Assembly (NCBI RefSeq): GCF_019654955.1
Contig: NZ_BPEV01000005.1
Location: 103,107 to 167,106 of the forward strand
Direction: 5' to 3'
DNA: 64,000 nt
From: Shewanella sp. KT0246
Lineage (GTDB): Bacteria > Pseudomonadota > Gammaproteobacteria > Enterobacterales > Shewanellaceae
The position numbers and the translations under genes are program-made. The notes below the pieces were generated by a model. It did not search any database. It saw only the letters and a list, made by a program, of their open reading frames with translations, and had not been told where the DNA came from. Numbering within the stretch: the first letter of the stretch is position 1; each line of letters begins with the position of its first letter. Shown here in pieces: positions 25,546 to 35,788 of this stretch.

Positions 25546-26532
25546 ATGAGTTTAATAGTCGACAAGTTTAACCGAAAAGTAGAGTACTTACGTTTATCGG
25601 TCACTGACCGTTGTGATTTTCGCTGTGTTTATTGTATGAGTGAAGATCCAAGCTTTTTACCTAGAGAACAGGTATTAAGCCTTGAAGAACTTGCATGGAT
25701 TGCACAGGCTTTTACCGAGTTAGGCGTGAAGAAAATTCGCTTAACTGGCGGTGAGCCATTAGTTAGAACCGACTGCGATAAATTAATTGAGTTACTCGGT
25801 CAACTACCGGGCTTAGATGACTTATCGATGACCACTAATGGTTCACGCTTAAGTAAACTGGCTCAGCCAATGCATGATGCAGGCCTTAAGCGCCTAAACA
25901 TCAGTTTAGATACCTTAAACCCTGATCTATTTACCGAAATGACTCGCAATGGCAAAGTCGAACGTGTGATTGCGGGAATTGATGCCGCAAAAGCTGCAGG
26001 CTTTAAGCACATTAAAATCAATGCGGTAATTTTACGTGGTAAAAACGATCATGAAGTCATTGATTTAATCAATTTCTGCCGTGAGCGAGAACTCGACATC
26101 GCCTTTATTGAAGAAATGCCATTAGGTGTCATGGACGAGCGTAAACGCAGCCGTCACTGCTCAAGCGAAGAAGTCAGAGGTATCATTGAAGATGCTTACC
26201 CATTAATCCCTTCAAGTAAACGTACCGGTGGCCCAGCTCGTTATTACAAGATGGCCGACAGTGATATCCATATCGGTTTCATTTCACCTCACAGTAACAA
26301 CTTTTGCCACGAATGTAATCGCGTTCGCGTGACAGTAGAAGGTCGTTTATTGTTATGCTTAGGTAATGAGAACTCCGTTGATTTGAAATCAATCGTCCGT
26401 GAATTTCCTGGCGATATTGGCAAACTTAAAGATGCTATATTAGAAGGCATACAACACAAACCCAAAGAACATTATTTTGGCACGGATGATGACGTGCAAA
26501 TCTTACGTTTTATGAACTCAACTGGCGGCTAG
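25546..26532 (+). CDS. moaA: GTP 3',8-cyclase
   Basis: This 328-aa radical-SAM enzyme carries out the first step of molybdopterin synthesis. The N-terminal cluster motif CDFRCVYC, the SAM-binding TGGEP and the C-terminal second cluster CHECNRVRVTVEG...C are present, and the protein ends in the required Gly-Gly. It is the last gene of the tup-mob-moa operon; moaBCDE are not here. A terminator follows. Confidence 0.97.
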   Translation: MSLIVDKFNRKVEYLRLSVTDRCDFRCVYCMSEDPSFLPREQVLSLEELAWIAQAFTELGVKKIRLTGGEPLVRTDCDKLIELLGQLPGLDDLSMTTNGSRLSKLAQPMHDAGLKRLNISLDTLNPDLFTEMTRNGKVERVIAGIDAAKAAGFKHIKINAVILRGKNDHEVIDLINFCRERELDIAFIEEMPLGVMDERKRSRHCSSEEVRGIIEDAYPLIPSSKRTGGPARYYKMADSDIHIGFISPHSNNFCHECNRVRVTVEGRLLLCLGNENSVDLKSIVREFPGDIGKLKDAILEGIQHKPKEHYFGTDDDVQILRFMNSTGG

Positions 26533-26554
26533 TGAACGTCAACCTCAGTTAACG

Positions 26555-26587
26555 AAAGGTGATGCCGAATAATGCATCACCTTTTTT
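26555..26587 (+). terminator. Rho-independent terminator after moaA
   Basis: The 11-bp stem AAAGGTGATGC/GCATCACCTTT is followed by a T-run. Confidence 0.88.
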
Positions 26588-26708
26588 ATTATCTTTAATG
26601 CTCATTAAAACTAACATTGCACTCGCTAAACTAATCACTTTTTGCTCAACACCATTTTGCTATACACTATGTCTTACAATAGAAATCACAATCATAATGC
26701 ATTAGTTT

Positions 26709-27164
26709 ATGGCGCTATCTCGAAAAAAATGGAATAACATCCTCATCATAGCCTGCGTATTCATGGTCGCAGTGCTGACCTTCATTGATTCCAAAACCAA
26801 CCAAATGCCTGAGGATGCCCACGCATTATTTGATGTTCAAAACCAATTAACCCAATTACAATTTAGTGGTATTTGGCTTAATAAATCAGATAAAAAATGG
26901 AGTTGTGAGGAAACGGTATTGAACTGTCAGCCTTTAGCGACAGCTTGGTCTGAACTGGTAATTTCAACCATTAATATGACCGAAGATGAGCTTAAATTGT
27001 TGCCGTCCCCGTTACCATTGAGCATTGCAATTAACCACCAGCCACAAGCTCAACATTGGCAATACTATCCACAGCAAGGCTTATTGCGGTCGGCAGCTGA
27101 GAACTGGTATCAAATTCCGCCAAGTTTACGAAGTGATCTAATACCCGTTATCTCTAGTAGATAA
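26709..27164 (+). CDS. Membrane-anchored protein of unknown function
   Basis: This 151-aa protein has a basic N-terminus (SRKKWNN) and one membrane helix (about residues 10-26, ILIIACVFMVAVLTFI), with the rest probably periplasmic. Two Cys (WSCEETVLNC) could form a disulfide. It lies 42 bp upstream of mutM and may be co-transcribed. No family is recognised and no strong Shine-Dalgarno is visible before the ATG. Confidence 0.7.
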   Translation: MALSRKKWNNILIIACVFMVAVLTFIDSKTNQMPEDAHALFDVQNQLTQLQFSGIWLNKSDKKWSCEETVLNCQPLATAWSELVISTINMTEDELKLLPSPLPLSIAINHQPQAQHWQYYPQQGLLRSAAENWYQIPPSLRSDLIPVISSR

Positions 27165-27206
27165 CCTAATAAAAACCATATTTAAACGTCACTGACATGG
27201 ATACTT

Positions 27207-28022
27207 ATGCCTGAATTACCCGAAGTTGAAGTCACCAAACAAGGTATATCTCCACACCTTGTGGATCAGACTGTTCGAGATCTCGTCATTAGAAATGCCT
27301 CTCTACGCTGGCCGGTGCCTGACATCTGTAAAAACATCATTGGCCAAACGATTAAACAAGTTCGTCGCCGTGCGAAGTATCTCCTTATCGATACCGATGC
27401 GGGCATTACGATAGTACATTTAGGCATGTCAGGAAGCTTACGTATATTGCCTGCCAATACGCCCGTTGAAAAGCACGACCATATCGACCTAGTGTTAGAA
27501 AATGGTCGAGTACTGAGATATAACGACCCTCGCAGGTTTGGCGCTTGGCTTTGGTACGAGCTACCAGAAGAGGCTCATCCGTTGCTGATAAAACTCGGCC
27601 CTGAACCCCTAAGCGATGACTTTAACCCACAGCAGTTACAAGCAGCATTAGCCAACAAGAAAAAAGCCATTAAGCTATGCCTTATGGACAACCATATCGT
27701 CGTTGGCGTTGGGAACATTTATGCCAATGAGGCGCTATTTGCAGCAGGTATTCATCCACAAGCAGCGGCAGGAAATATCGATATAGAAAGACTGACGATA
27801 TTAGTGAGTGAAGTAAAACAGATCCTTGCCCAAGCGATTAAGCAAGGTGGCACCACGTTGAAAGATTTTACCAATGCCGACGGTAAACCTGGCTACTTCG
27901 CTCAAAAGCTCCATGTTTATGGCCGCGGTGGTGAAACTTGTACCGAGTGCGGTAATTTGCTCAGCGAAATAAAGCTCGGCCAGCGCACCACCGTATTTTG
28001 TGGGCAGTGCCAAACACGATAA
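27207..28022 (+). CDS. mutM: Formamidopyrimidine-DNA glycosylase
   Basis: This 271-aa base-excision repair enzyme removes 8-oxoguanine. It begins with the catalytic MPELPEVE (Pro2 nucleophile, Glu3) and has the helix-two-turn-helix region NIYANEALF and a C-terminal zinc finger (CTECGNLL...CGQC). It converges with coaD and they share a terminator. Confidence 0.97.
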   Translation: MPELPEVEVTKQGISPHLVDQTVRDLVIRNASLRWPVPDICKNIIGQTIKQVRRRAKYLLIDTDAGITIVHLGMSGSLRILPANTPVEKHDHIDLVLENGRVLRYNDPRRFGAWLWYELPEEAHPLLIKLGPEPLSDDFNPQQLQAALANKKKAIKLCLMDNHIVVGVGNIYANEALFAAGIHPQAAAGNIDIERLTILVSEVKQILAQAIKQGGTTLKDFTNADGKPGYFAQKLHVYGRGGETCTECGNLLSEIKLGQRTTVFCGQCQTR

Positions 28023-28055
28023 CCTTGTAACCATACCTTTAGAAAAAGTAAAACA

Positions 28056-28092
28056 AAAAAGCCTCAACTTGATTTTCTCGTTGAGGCTTTTT
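28056..28092. terminator. Bidirectional terminator between mutM and coaD
   Basis: The 13-bp stem AAAAAGCCTCAAC/GTTGAGGCTTTTT has A- and T-tracts on both sides and serves the two converging genes. Confidence 0.9.
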
Positions 28093-28105
28093 AAGAACTA
28101 AGAGA

Positions 28106-28609
<504 letters not shown>

Positions 28610-28828
28610 TCACTTTAAGTGTGATTTATTGATAGAAAGTAATACACTCAATTAAGATTCATTTCTTAACTAAGATACAATACTCATGAAACTAAGAGTT
28701 GGCTGAATAATACTACAGGGACTTAGATTACAGCAAAATTAAATATGCAGGATACAGGTAACACAGTCCGAATATTTCTTATGTCACGTATTAGCTAAAG
28801 ACGTCGTTACAAGGTAAAATCGCATAAC

Positions 28829-29983
28829 TTGTTAGACTCCTCGGCCATAATTTTGAATAACCCTCCTTTAAAAGCTCTTTTAGTTTTTGGTACTCGCCCT
28901 GAAGCTATAAAAATGTGCCCTCTAGCTAAAAGTCTTTTAGCTGATCCACGCTTTGAAGTAAGAGTTTGTGTCACCGCTCAGCATAGAAAAATGCTAGATC
29001 AAGTTCTTGAAATTTTTGAAATAAAACCTGACTACGACTTAGACTTAATGAAGCAAGGCCAGACATTAGAATGGCTAACAAGCACCATTATCGAAAAAGT
29101 CAGTGTAGTGATTGAAGACTTTAAACCACAATTAGTACTTGTACACGGTGATACCACGACATCATTTGCAGCCGCCTTAGCTGCATTTTATAAAAAAGTT
29201 GATATTGGACACGTTGAAGCAGGATTAAGAACCGGTGATATTCACTCCCCTTGGCCAGAAGAGGCCAATAGAAAACTCACCTCTACTTTAACTAGACTGC
29301 ATTTCGCTCCAACCCAAAGCGCTGCAGACAACTTACAACAAGAAAACGTGCCTACAGAGCAAATCTTTGTAACAGGAAATACTGTGATTGATGCCTTACA
29401 CACAACAGTGAAGCATATTAAAGACGCAAACTACCAAGCCGCCACCTTGTCAAAACTTATCGAGACGATAAAGAATAAGAAACTCATATTGATCACTGGT
29501 CACCGCAGAGAGAACTTTGGTCAAGGTTTCGAGAACATTTGCTTAGCTTTAAAAGAGATCGCCCAAAACAATCCTGATGTCGTGTTAATTTATCCGGTTC
29601 ATTTAAACCCTCAAGTCCAAGAGCCAGTCAACAGACACCTTTCTGGTATTGAGAATTTTCACTTAATTAATCCATTAAATTATCAGGACTTTGTATTTTT
29701 AATGGACAGAGCCGATATTATTTTAACGGACTCAGGTGGAATTCAAGAGGAAGCTCCTTCACTGCATAAACCCGTATTGGTATTAAGAGATAAAACAGAA
29801 CGCCCAGAAGCCGTCAAAGCAGGCACAGTCAAACTGGTGGGTACCAACCAACAAAGTATTACTTCCGCTGTTGAAACATTGCTCAAAGACGCTTCATCTT
29901 TTGAAGAACTCTCCAATCCATACGGAGACGGCCAAGCTTGTCAGAGAATAAAACATATCATCGCAACAACTTATAGGTTGTAA
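28829..29983 (+). CDS. wecB: UDP-N-acetylglucosamine 2-epimerase
   Basis: This 384-aa enzyme interconverts UDP-GlcNAc and UDP-ManNAc. Family motifs are VFGTRPEAIKMCPL, VHGDTTT, GHVEAGLRTGD, TGHRRENFG and DSGGIQEEAP. The start is probably TTG at 28829; a start a few codons later is possible since no strong ribosome site is seen. No wecC dehydrogenase follows, so ManNAc itself, or an unlinked dehydrogenase, would take the product into LPS. Confidence 0.93.
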   Translation: MLDSSAIILNNPPLKALLVFGTRPEAIKMCPLAKSLLADPRFEVRVCVTAQHRKMLDQVLEIFEIKPDYDLDLMKQGQTLEWLTSTIIEKVSVVIEDFKPQLVLVHGDTTTSFAAALAAFYKKVDIGHVEAGLRTGDIHSPWPEEANRKLTSTLTRLHFAPTQSAADNLQQENVPTEQIFVTGNTVIDALHTTVKHIKDANYQAATLSKLIETIKNKKLILITGHRRENFGQGFENICLALKEIAQNNPDVVLIYPVHLNPQVQEPVNRHLSGIENFHLINPLNYQDFVFLMDRADIILTDSGGIQEEAPSLHKPVLVLRDKTERPEAVKAGTVKLVGTNQQSITSAVETLLKDASSFEELSNPYGDGQACQRIKHIIATTYRL

Positions 29984-29985
29984 CC

Positions 29986-31113
29986 ATGAAATCTATTTAT
30001 ATTATTTACAGGGCGATGTTTAACCATCACGGTGAAGTGAATATCATTGGTGGGATTGAGAATTATATTCTCAGTTTAATTGAAACATTTGAAGTAAAGG
30101 GTTGGCAAACACACATAGTTCAGCCTGCCCAAAAACCGTTTACGGTCATAAAAGAGACTCATACTATTCATGGCATTAATACTGGTTGGTATAGGGGTAA
30201 CTCTAAAAAATACGCATTAGCTAAATGGGTTGAAACGCAAGCCAACGGTGATGACATTGTCATTTTCGCAACGGATTCCTATGCCGTTAACATTAAAAGC
30301 CTAAAGACCATTGCTGTTCAGCACGGTGTATCTTGGGATAAACCAAGAGCTTCGCAAACTGCACTTATGCAATTAGTATCATCTTTAGCCAATCATATTA
30401 AATATTTAACTTATACCAATAAAAGTAATGCATTAGTTTGCGTTGATCATAATTTTATTAATTGGTACCGCACCTGGTTTGATGTCAAAAATATCAAGGT
30501 CAAAGTTATTTATAACTTTTTTCACCAGCAAGTGTCAGAAAATGCCTTTGATGATAAATGGCAAATTGAACAAAACTCCTATTCTATAAAGCTCATCATT
30601 GCTAGACGCTTTGTTGATTACCGTGGCATTGCCATGATAATCCCTGTCATTGAGCAATTAGTTAATACTTACCCAAACTTAGTGGTGACATTTGCAGGAG
30701 AAGGACCTTTAGAGGCTGAACTAAAAGCAACATTTAAAAATCACCAACAAGTACAAGTCACTCAGTACAAACCCGAGCAGAGTTTCGAAGTGCATCAAAC
30801 ACATCATTTTGCTGTTATCCCAACACTAGGCTCAGAAGGCACATCACTTTCAATGATTGAGGCTATGGCTGCTGGGTGTTTAGTGATTAGCAGTAATGTT
30901 GGTGGTCTTTCTAATTTAATATTAAATGGCCATAACGGACATTTAATAATGCCAGATGCCACTGAGTTTAAAAAAGTGCTTGAGCAAGCTATTCTCGATA
31001 TCGAAGGCAGTAGAAAGCTTGCATTTCAAGGCCATCAATCCATTAAGCATGTATGCTCATTCGAACATTGGCAGCAGCAATGGGTTGGCTTAATTGAAGA
31101 TCTCACAGACTAA
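29986..31113 (+). CDS. Glycosyltransferase family 4
   Basis: This 375-aa GT-B enzyme starts 2 bp after wecB, so the two are co-transcribed. The GT4 core is FAGEGPLEAEL followed by the EX7E-type motif SEGTSLSMIEAMAAGC. It most likely adds a sugar in LPS core or O-chain synthesis; donor and acceptor are unknown. Confidence 0.9.
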   Translation: MKSIYIIYRAMFNHHGEVNIIGGIENYILSLIETFEVKGWQTHIVQPAQKPFTVIKETHTIHGINTGWYRGNSKKYALAKWVETQANGDDIVIFATDSYAVNIKSLKTIAVQHGVSWDKPRASQTALMQLVSSLANHIKYLTYTNKSNALVCVDHNFINWYRTWFDVKNIKVKVIYNFFHQQVSENAFDDKWQIEQNSYSIKLIIARRFVDYRGIAMIIPVIEQLVNTYPNLVVTFAGEGPLEAELKATFKNHQQVQVTQYKPEQSFEVHQTHHFAVIPTLGSEGTSLSMIEAMAAGCLVISSNVGGLSNLILNGHNGHLIMPDATEFKKVLEQAILDIEGSRKLAFQGHQSIKHVCSFEHWQQQWVGLIEDLTD

Positions 31114-31138
31114 AAGAGCATACCAAAGTATGCTCTTT
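31113..31138 (+). terminator. Terminator-like hairpin after GT4 gene
   Basis: The 11-bp perfect stem AAAGAGCATAC/GTATGCTCTTT has a CAAA loop and lies just after the stop codon. Confidence 0.75.
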
Positions 31139-31199
31139 GCTTAATTGTTTAATTGCTTAATTGCTTAATTGCTTAATTGCTTAATTGCTTAATTGCTTA
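31137..31199. repeat. Seven tandem 9-bp repeats
   Basis: The unit TTGCTTAAT is repeated seven times (one unit has TTGTTTAAT, the last ends AAG). The right end forms the last codons and TAA stop of the minus-strand GT25 gene. The 9-bp period keeps frame and each unit carries a stop in that frame, so copy-number change would not alter the protein. Confidence 0.95.
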
Positions 31200-31941
31200 A
31201 GTTAGAAATTTGGGGCAGTTTGCGGCTATTTAATCTGACTTTTATTTCAAATGAAATTTTCTGCCAAATACGCTTTAGTGGACGTTTTTTAGCAAAACTT
31301 CTGTTTTCTAAAGAACCTATTTCACTCTCAAAATCGGCTTCTAATACTGGAAATGGTCTAACGACAAAGCAGTCCAATTTTTTTTCAAACCAATATTGGA
31401 TATCAATATCCACAGGCCTTGCTATAGGCATTGCTGTTGCTAATAATTTTTTAGCACCCGTTAATGAAACAAACTGTCCTCTTGTTGAGGATGGCAGTTT
31501 CAAACAAGTGCCTAATGAGAACTGGTCATTAAGCGCAATCGGATCAATCACTTCTTTTTGCTTACGACCATGGCACAGCTTGATGTAGTCCCACTTTTGT
31601 TGCAGCTTCCCAACACTATCAATTAAGTCACTCATACCTTTATCGAGTATTGAGTCATCTTCAAGTATCAACGCATAGTCAATGTGATTATCAACCATCT
31701 TATTCCAGCAATTAACATGGCTCAAATAACAACCTAACTCACCAACATTAAGCACTTTGTCATATTTTGCCAAGTTAGTTTTTTGGTCGAAAATTCGACT
31801 TATTTCTGAATCAGATAATTCTTTACCATACACTGCTGGCACTCTTTCATACTCAATGTTTAACTGAGTCAATTGTTGCCGCATAAAAGCCATTCTATCC
31901 GTGCTTTTATCTAAATTAATAACGAACACTTTAAACTGCAT
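31189..31941 (-). CDS. Glycosyltransferase family 25 (LPS)
   Basis: About 250 aa from Met11, where family members normally start (FKVFVINLDKSTDR); the upstream start at 31971 would add ten unlikely residues. LGCYLSHVNCWNKM and ALILEDDSIL (acidic DxD-like) are the GT25 hallmarks seen in Lex/Lgt LPS galactosyltransferases. The C-terminus is basic. It is convergent with the wecB-GT4 pair. Confidence 0.9.
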   Translation of the reverse strand: MQFKVFVINLDKSTDRMAFMRQQLTQLNIEYERVPAVYGKELSDSEISRIFDQKTNLAKYDKVLNVGELGCYLSHVNCWNKMVDNHIDYALILEDDSILDKGMSDLIDSVGKLQQKWDYIKLCHGRKQKEVIDPIALNDQFSLGTCLKLPSSTRGQFVSLTGAKKLLATAMPIARPVDIDIQYWFEKKLDCFVVRPFPVLEADFESEIGSLENRSFAKKRPLKRIWQKISFEIKVRLNSRKLPQISNLSN

Positions 31942-32173
31942 AATGTCTCTGTTTTCCATCCATGGCGTCATTTTATCATTTGCCGATATAATCCATGACG
32001 TTCGAGATCATGGGACTTTAGTCATTTAAATTTATGTTGTAAGTAAAAATCTAAAACTCGAAAATATCACGTTCTCAGCCATGCAAGCCCAACAATACGG
32101 TTAACCATTAATATTAATATCAACCCCATCTAATGATTAAGCATATTGGTTTGAATGAATACTACCTATTAGT

Positions 32174-33040
32174 TTAAGTAACTGATTTTGGTGTTATATT
32201 TAACTTTTGCTTTAACACGGTTGAACTCACATTGGGAGTATAATCAAAATACTCCATTTCACATGTGACTTTGGGGTACTTTCCTTTCCAGTCTGAACCA
32301 ACTGAAATAGCATCTATATTGTATTGGTCAACAATGTCTTGCTTATTTTTATCAACTTGCGGAATAACCTCATCAACAAATCGATTGGCCTCTAAAATTG
32401 AAATCCTTTCTTCAAAAGGAATAATCGGAGGGCGCCCTTTCGACTTAATAATAAGTTCATCAGTGGAAACACCAACGATTAAATAATCACAAAGTTCTTT
32501 GGTTTTCTTAAGGATGTTTAAATGCCCTTGGTGAAAGATATCAAAGCAACCTGAAGTATACATTCTTCTATACGGTTTTTTAGCTTCAGTAACAACAGCT
32601 TCTGCCACATTGCAAAAATCACTCTTCAATGTTTTAAGCAACTCATCACGATAAATGGCTTCTAGCTGCAGCTCGTCGGCCAAACTTGGCGCTTTAGGCC
32701 AATGACTGTCAACAAACTCTTTTCCGCAAAAATCAACTGGAAACTCATAGCGAGGGATAATATGAAAGTGAACGGCAGGATCCACCATCATCAACATTAA
32801 ATAATTTACTTTATTACAATCAAAACGGTACTTTAATACCTTTTCAATATCTGAAATGATTAGTTTCTGCTCATCTGAAGCCGCGTTTGAAATACCAGAG
32901 TAATGATGAACACTTTCCTTACAGACCAATACCATTGAACCAAGTGTAGGTTGTCCTGGTCTTAGCAGTAGGTTCCAATGCTGATAGCTTTTTATCAAAC
33001 TTGCAGGGTAATCGAAAGTTCTCAGGGTAGATTGAGGCAT
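32174..33040 (-). CDS. HIT domain fused to glycerol-3-phosphate cytidylyltransferase-like domain
   Basis: This 288-aa fusion has residues about 1-130 resembling a HIT-type nucleotide-binding domain, with HFHIIPRY in place of the full His triad. Residues about 155-285 form a TagD-like cytidylyltransferase with GCFDIFHQGHLNIL (HxGH motif), KSKGRPPIIPFEERI and VSSTVLKQKL (ISTT-type motif). The second half should make CDP-glycerol or a related CDP-alcohol from CTP. The divergent neighbour is a CDP-glycerol phosphotransferase, the natural consumer. The role of the HIT half is unknown; it might hydrolyse or sense a nucleotide by-product. Confidence 0.85.
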   Translation of the reverse strand: MPQSTLRTFDYPASLIKSYQHWNLLLRPGQPTLGSMVLVCKESVHHYSGISNAASDEQKLIISDIEKVLKYRFDCNKVNYLMLMMVDPAVHFHIIPRYEFPVDFCGKEFVDSHWPKAPSLADELQLEAIYRDELLKTLKSDFCNVAEAVVTEAKKPYRRMYTSGCFDIFHQGHLNILKKTKELCDYLIVGVSTDELIIKSKGRPPIIPFEERISILEANRFVDEVIPQVDKNKQDIVDQYNIDAISVGSDWKGKYPKVTCEMEYFDYTPNVSSTVLKQKLNITPKSVT

Positions 33041-33449
33041 AGTAAAAGTGTCTTCTTAGAGTGAGGGGGATATTTTAATTGAATTCGGTTTAAGCGTCTA
33101 TAAAGAGCCTTAAACTCTGCTTATGTTCGTTTAGACAAGCTGCTATCAATTAAGTAATTTCTTTCGATTGTCTTATATCATTGAGCTAAATGATTTTTTG
33201 ACAGCTTAACTTTCCATAACAGTAGTTTATATTAAACCATCTTTAAATTTGGAAACTTCAGCAATTCTTTAACTTTCAGAAAGATTGTTACATAATGGAT
33301 AATAACTAGAGTGCTAAACACTGATTAAGTGAGGTTCAATGTGATCCTCACCTCATTAATGACTCCTTTTTTCGACCAAAATAATAAAGGCCGCTTTGAT
33401 TTTATCGGCTTTGAAGCTCCCAATAGAAATACTTTTTAAAGAGAATGCT
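33041..33449. other. Divergent 409-bp intergenic region
   Basis: It is AT-rich and lies between the HIT/cytidylyltransferase and CDP-glycerol transferase genes. It contains a hairpin GTGAGG-N11-CCTCAC (about 33329-33351) and a later imperfect hairpin around AAAGGCCG and CGGCTTT (about 33387-33413), which could be leader structures. No JUMPstart/ops element or open frame is recognised. Confidence 0.4.
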
Positions 33450-34517
33450 ATGCTAATCGTGTTTGACACATTGAACGTATATTACTTACCCCAATATGTT
33501 CCAATCATCGAACAGCTTAAAAAACGAAATCATAACGTTAAGTTAATTTGTTATAGCAATAAAAATGATCAAAAAGCATTCTCAAACACCATTAATGATC
33601 TCAATGTAGATTGCCTCTGGGTAAAAGATAAACATGAAGCTAAGCAAACTTATATATCACTAAAACCTGATTGGATATTCTTTGGTAATGAGTGTGACTT
33701 CCTTGATGAAGTTCATCAATATTCTAAAACTGCACAATTAGGTCATGGCGTCGGCCCTAAACCTAGTTATTATCACAAATCAAAAACTCCAATGACGGTT
33801 AGATTTATTGAAGGTGAGCTGAGATTAAATAAAATCAAAGAGTATTATCCTAATGATACTTTTATCCAGGTGGGGTTCTCTAAGCTAGATCCAATGTTTA
33901 ACCAAACTGAAACAGGGTTTGATTTATCCACTTTAGGTTTGAGTCCAGATAAACAAACCATCTTGTATGCGCCAACCTTTAACCCAAGTTCATTAGAATG
34001 CTTTCCAGATAACTGGCCAACAGATTTCACTGACTACAATATTTTAATTAAACCTCACTCGCTAACTCAAGTCAGAGAGCAATATAAAAAACAACGAGAA
34101 AAGCTCGCCGAATGGTCTAAATACGGCAATGTATATGTCGCTAAAGAACAAGATATTTCCTTACTACCATTTATGAAAAATGCAGATATTTTGCTCAGTG
34201 AAGCATCAAGCACTTTATTTGAATTTGCGGCATTAGGTAAGCCTGTAGTGGTGTGTAATTTTTTCAAATTGAAATGGTCTTATCGTGGCATTTTCAAATA
34301 TCGTTTCGATAAGCGATTTGGTAAAGACAACGTTTTATATTCTGATATTGGTTATCACGTAAATGATTACCGCTCATTACTTTCTGCAATCCCTCAGCAA
34401 TTGAATCAACCAGATGAGTTTAAAGAAAACCGTCTAAAATACACTTCGGATCATGTGGGCCCGACCGACGGTTTAGCATCAAGTAGAATTGTCGATTATT
34501 TAGAGCTAAACGCCTAA
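33450..34517 (+). CDS. CDP-glycerol:polyglycerol phosphate transferase-like protein
   Basis: About 355 aa from ATG 33450 (GAGA upstream); a start at 33396 is less likely. The C-terminal half matches TagB/TagF-type glycerophosphotransferases: TILYAPTFNPSS, ILIKPHSL, ADILLSEASSTLFEFAALGKPVVVCNF and the late DGLASSRIVDYL. Such enzymes transfer glycerol phosphate from CDP-glycerol onto a glycan or teichoic-like chain. In this LPS cluster it probably decorates a surface sugar; this is inference. Donor synthesis is likely by the divergent fusion protein. Confidence 0.85.
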   Translation: MLIVFDTLNVYYLPQYVPIIEQLKKRNHNVKLICYSNKNDQKAFSNTINDLNVDCLWVKDKHEAKQTYISLKPDWIFFGNECDFLDEVHQYSKTAQLGHGVGPKPSYYHKSKTPMTVRFIEGELRLNKIKEYYPNDTFIQVGFSKLDPMFNQTETGFDLSTLGLSPDKQTILYAPTFNPSSLECFPDNWPTDFTDYNILIKPHSLTQVREQYKKQREKLAEWSKYGNVYVAKEQDISLLPFMKNADILLSEASSTLFEFAALGKPVVVCNFFKLKWSYRGIFKYRFDKRFGKDNVLYSDIGYHVNDYRSLLSAIPQQLNQPDEFKENRLKYTSDHVGPTDGLASSRIVDYLELNA

Positions 34518-34655
34518 AATATTTTATTTCGAGTCATAACAAACTGAAATGAAAGTATATGGTGCTTCAATTTATCACTATTTTGATTATACGATTTTAA
34601 TCATTTGACTTTCAGGTTATGCTTTATTATTACTTTTAAAGCATTAAACCTACAT

Positions 34656-35762
34656 ATGTCTATCATCTCTTCTGAACAGTTATCAAATAGCAAACGCTTG
34701 CTATTTATATCACCATTTGCATTAGGTGATTTTCTCTATTTTAAAACTTTTCTTATTGCTCTCAAGCTTCAGTACCCTCATATAGAAATTGATATCTGGT
34801 TAGATGACAACCGTTGTAATACCGATGCATGGCGTTTGTCACGCAGTAAGATTTTACAGCAGTGGATGGAAGCTGAAGGAGTGTTTAATCAAAGTTATGG
34901 TTGTACTGACTCTGTGAGTGCTCGATACTCTCAAATTAAGCAAGCTAATCAAAGAAATTACGACATCATTGTTTGTCATTCGCCGGGCAGTAAAGCAAAT
35001 CAATTTTCTGATATTGCCAGAAAAATATCCCCTAAAGCCTTTGTCGTATCCAGTGTTTCCAAAGCGCCGTATAAAGGGTTACTTAACTTCGTGCTATTTC
35101 GAAATAGCGATAAGGTGTATCAGCTCGATACGGACTCATTGCCGGCTAATCACCACATTACAGATCGCTTTATGAAAGTAATGAAGAGTATTTTTGGTTT
35201 GCAACTTTCAAAAGAGCAAATGATGCCAAATTTAGTTGTCCCGGACCAAACGACAACTGACTCAAAAGGATGGCTAGCTGACAAATTTCCAACGACAAAT
35301 GGTAAACTCTTCTTTTTGAATCACCTATCAACAAATACTAAAAAAGACTGGCAATTAACTCAGCTATTCTCTTTGATAAATTCGCTTGAACAAACTGACA
35401 AGGGTCATAGATATATCATCAATGTGACACCAGAAAACTTCGAAGCAGTGAAAACTGCAGCGCACGCATTTTCACAAGAAAATAATATCCAATTAGTGGT
35501 GTTTACTGTTGATAAGCACTTCTTTGAATTACCTTCATTGATTGCATTATCTGACTTTGTAATAACAGTCGATACCGCAATTTTGCACTTTGCATTTGCA
35601 GCTAAACGTCCGCTTTTAGCCATGATGCGCCAGAAAAAACCCTATTGGGCTCCGCCAGCGAGCAAACAGTCTCACGTTTTATATGCCGTTGAAGGTAAGG
35701 GCCATGTGTCAGATATTAGTGTTGAAACCGTTTACCAGCAATATCTAACAATGGTTCACTAA
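34656..35762 (+). CDS. Glycosyltransferase family 9 (heptosyltransferase-like)
   Basis: About 368 aa from ATG 34656; the TTG at 34605 would add a 17-residue tail of doubtful value. The fold is GT9-like: RLLFISPFALGDFLYFKTFL at the N-terminus and the donor-site region SDFVITVDTAILHFAFAAKRPLLAMM near the C-terminus. The D-T-A-x-x-H pattern matches heptosyltransferase DTGxxH loosely, so the donor may not be ADP-heptose. It is followed by two GT8-like genes on the same strand. Confidence 0.8.
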   Translation: MSIISSEQLSNSKRLLFISPFALGDFLYFKTFLIALKLQYPHIEIDIWLDDNRCNTDAWRLSRSKILQQWMEAEGVFNQSYGCTDSVSARYSQIKQANQRNYDIIVCHSPGSKANQFSDIARKISPKAFVVSSVSKAPYKGLLNFVLFRNSDKVYQLDTDSLPANHHITDRFMKVMKSIFGLQLSKEQMMPNLVVPDQTTTDSKGWLADKFPTTNGKLFFLNHLSTNTKKDWQLTQLFSLINSLEQTDKGHRYIINVTPENFEAVKTAAHAFSQENNIQLVVFTVDKHFFELPSLIALSDFVITVDTAILHFAFAAKRPLLAMMRQKKPYWAPPASKQSHVLYAVEGKGHVSDISVETVYQQYLTMVH

Positions 35763-35788
35763 ATATTAAGGGTTAAAAACAGATCAAG

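Noticed and set aside
31137..31199. CRISPR-like array
   Set aside because: The 9-bp units are contiguous without spacers, so this is a simple tandem repeat.
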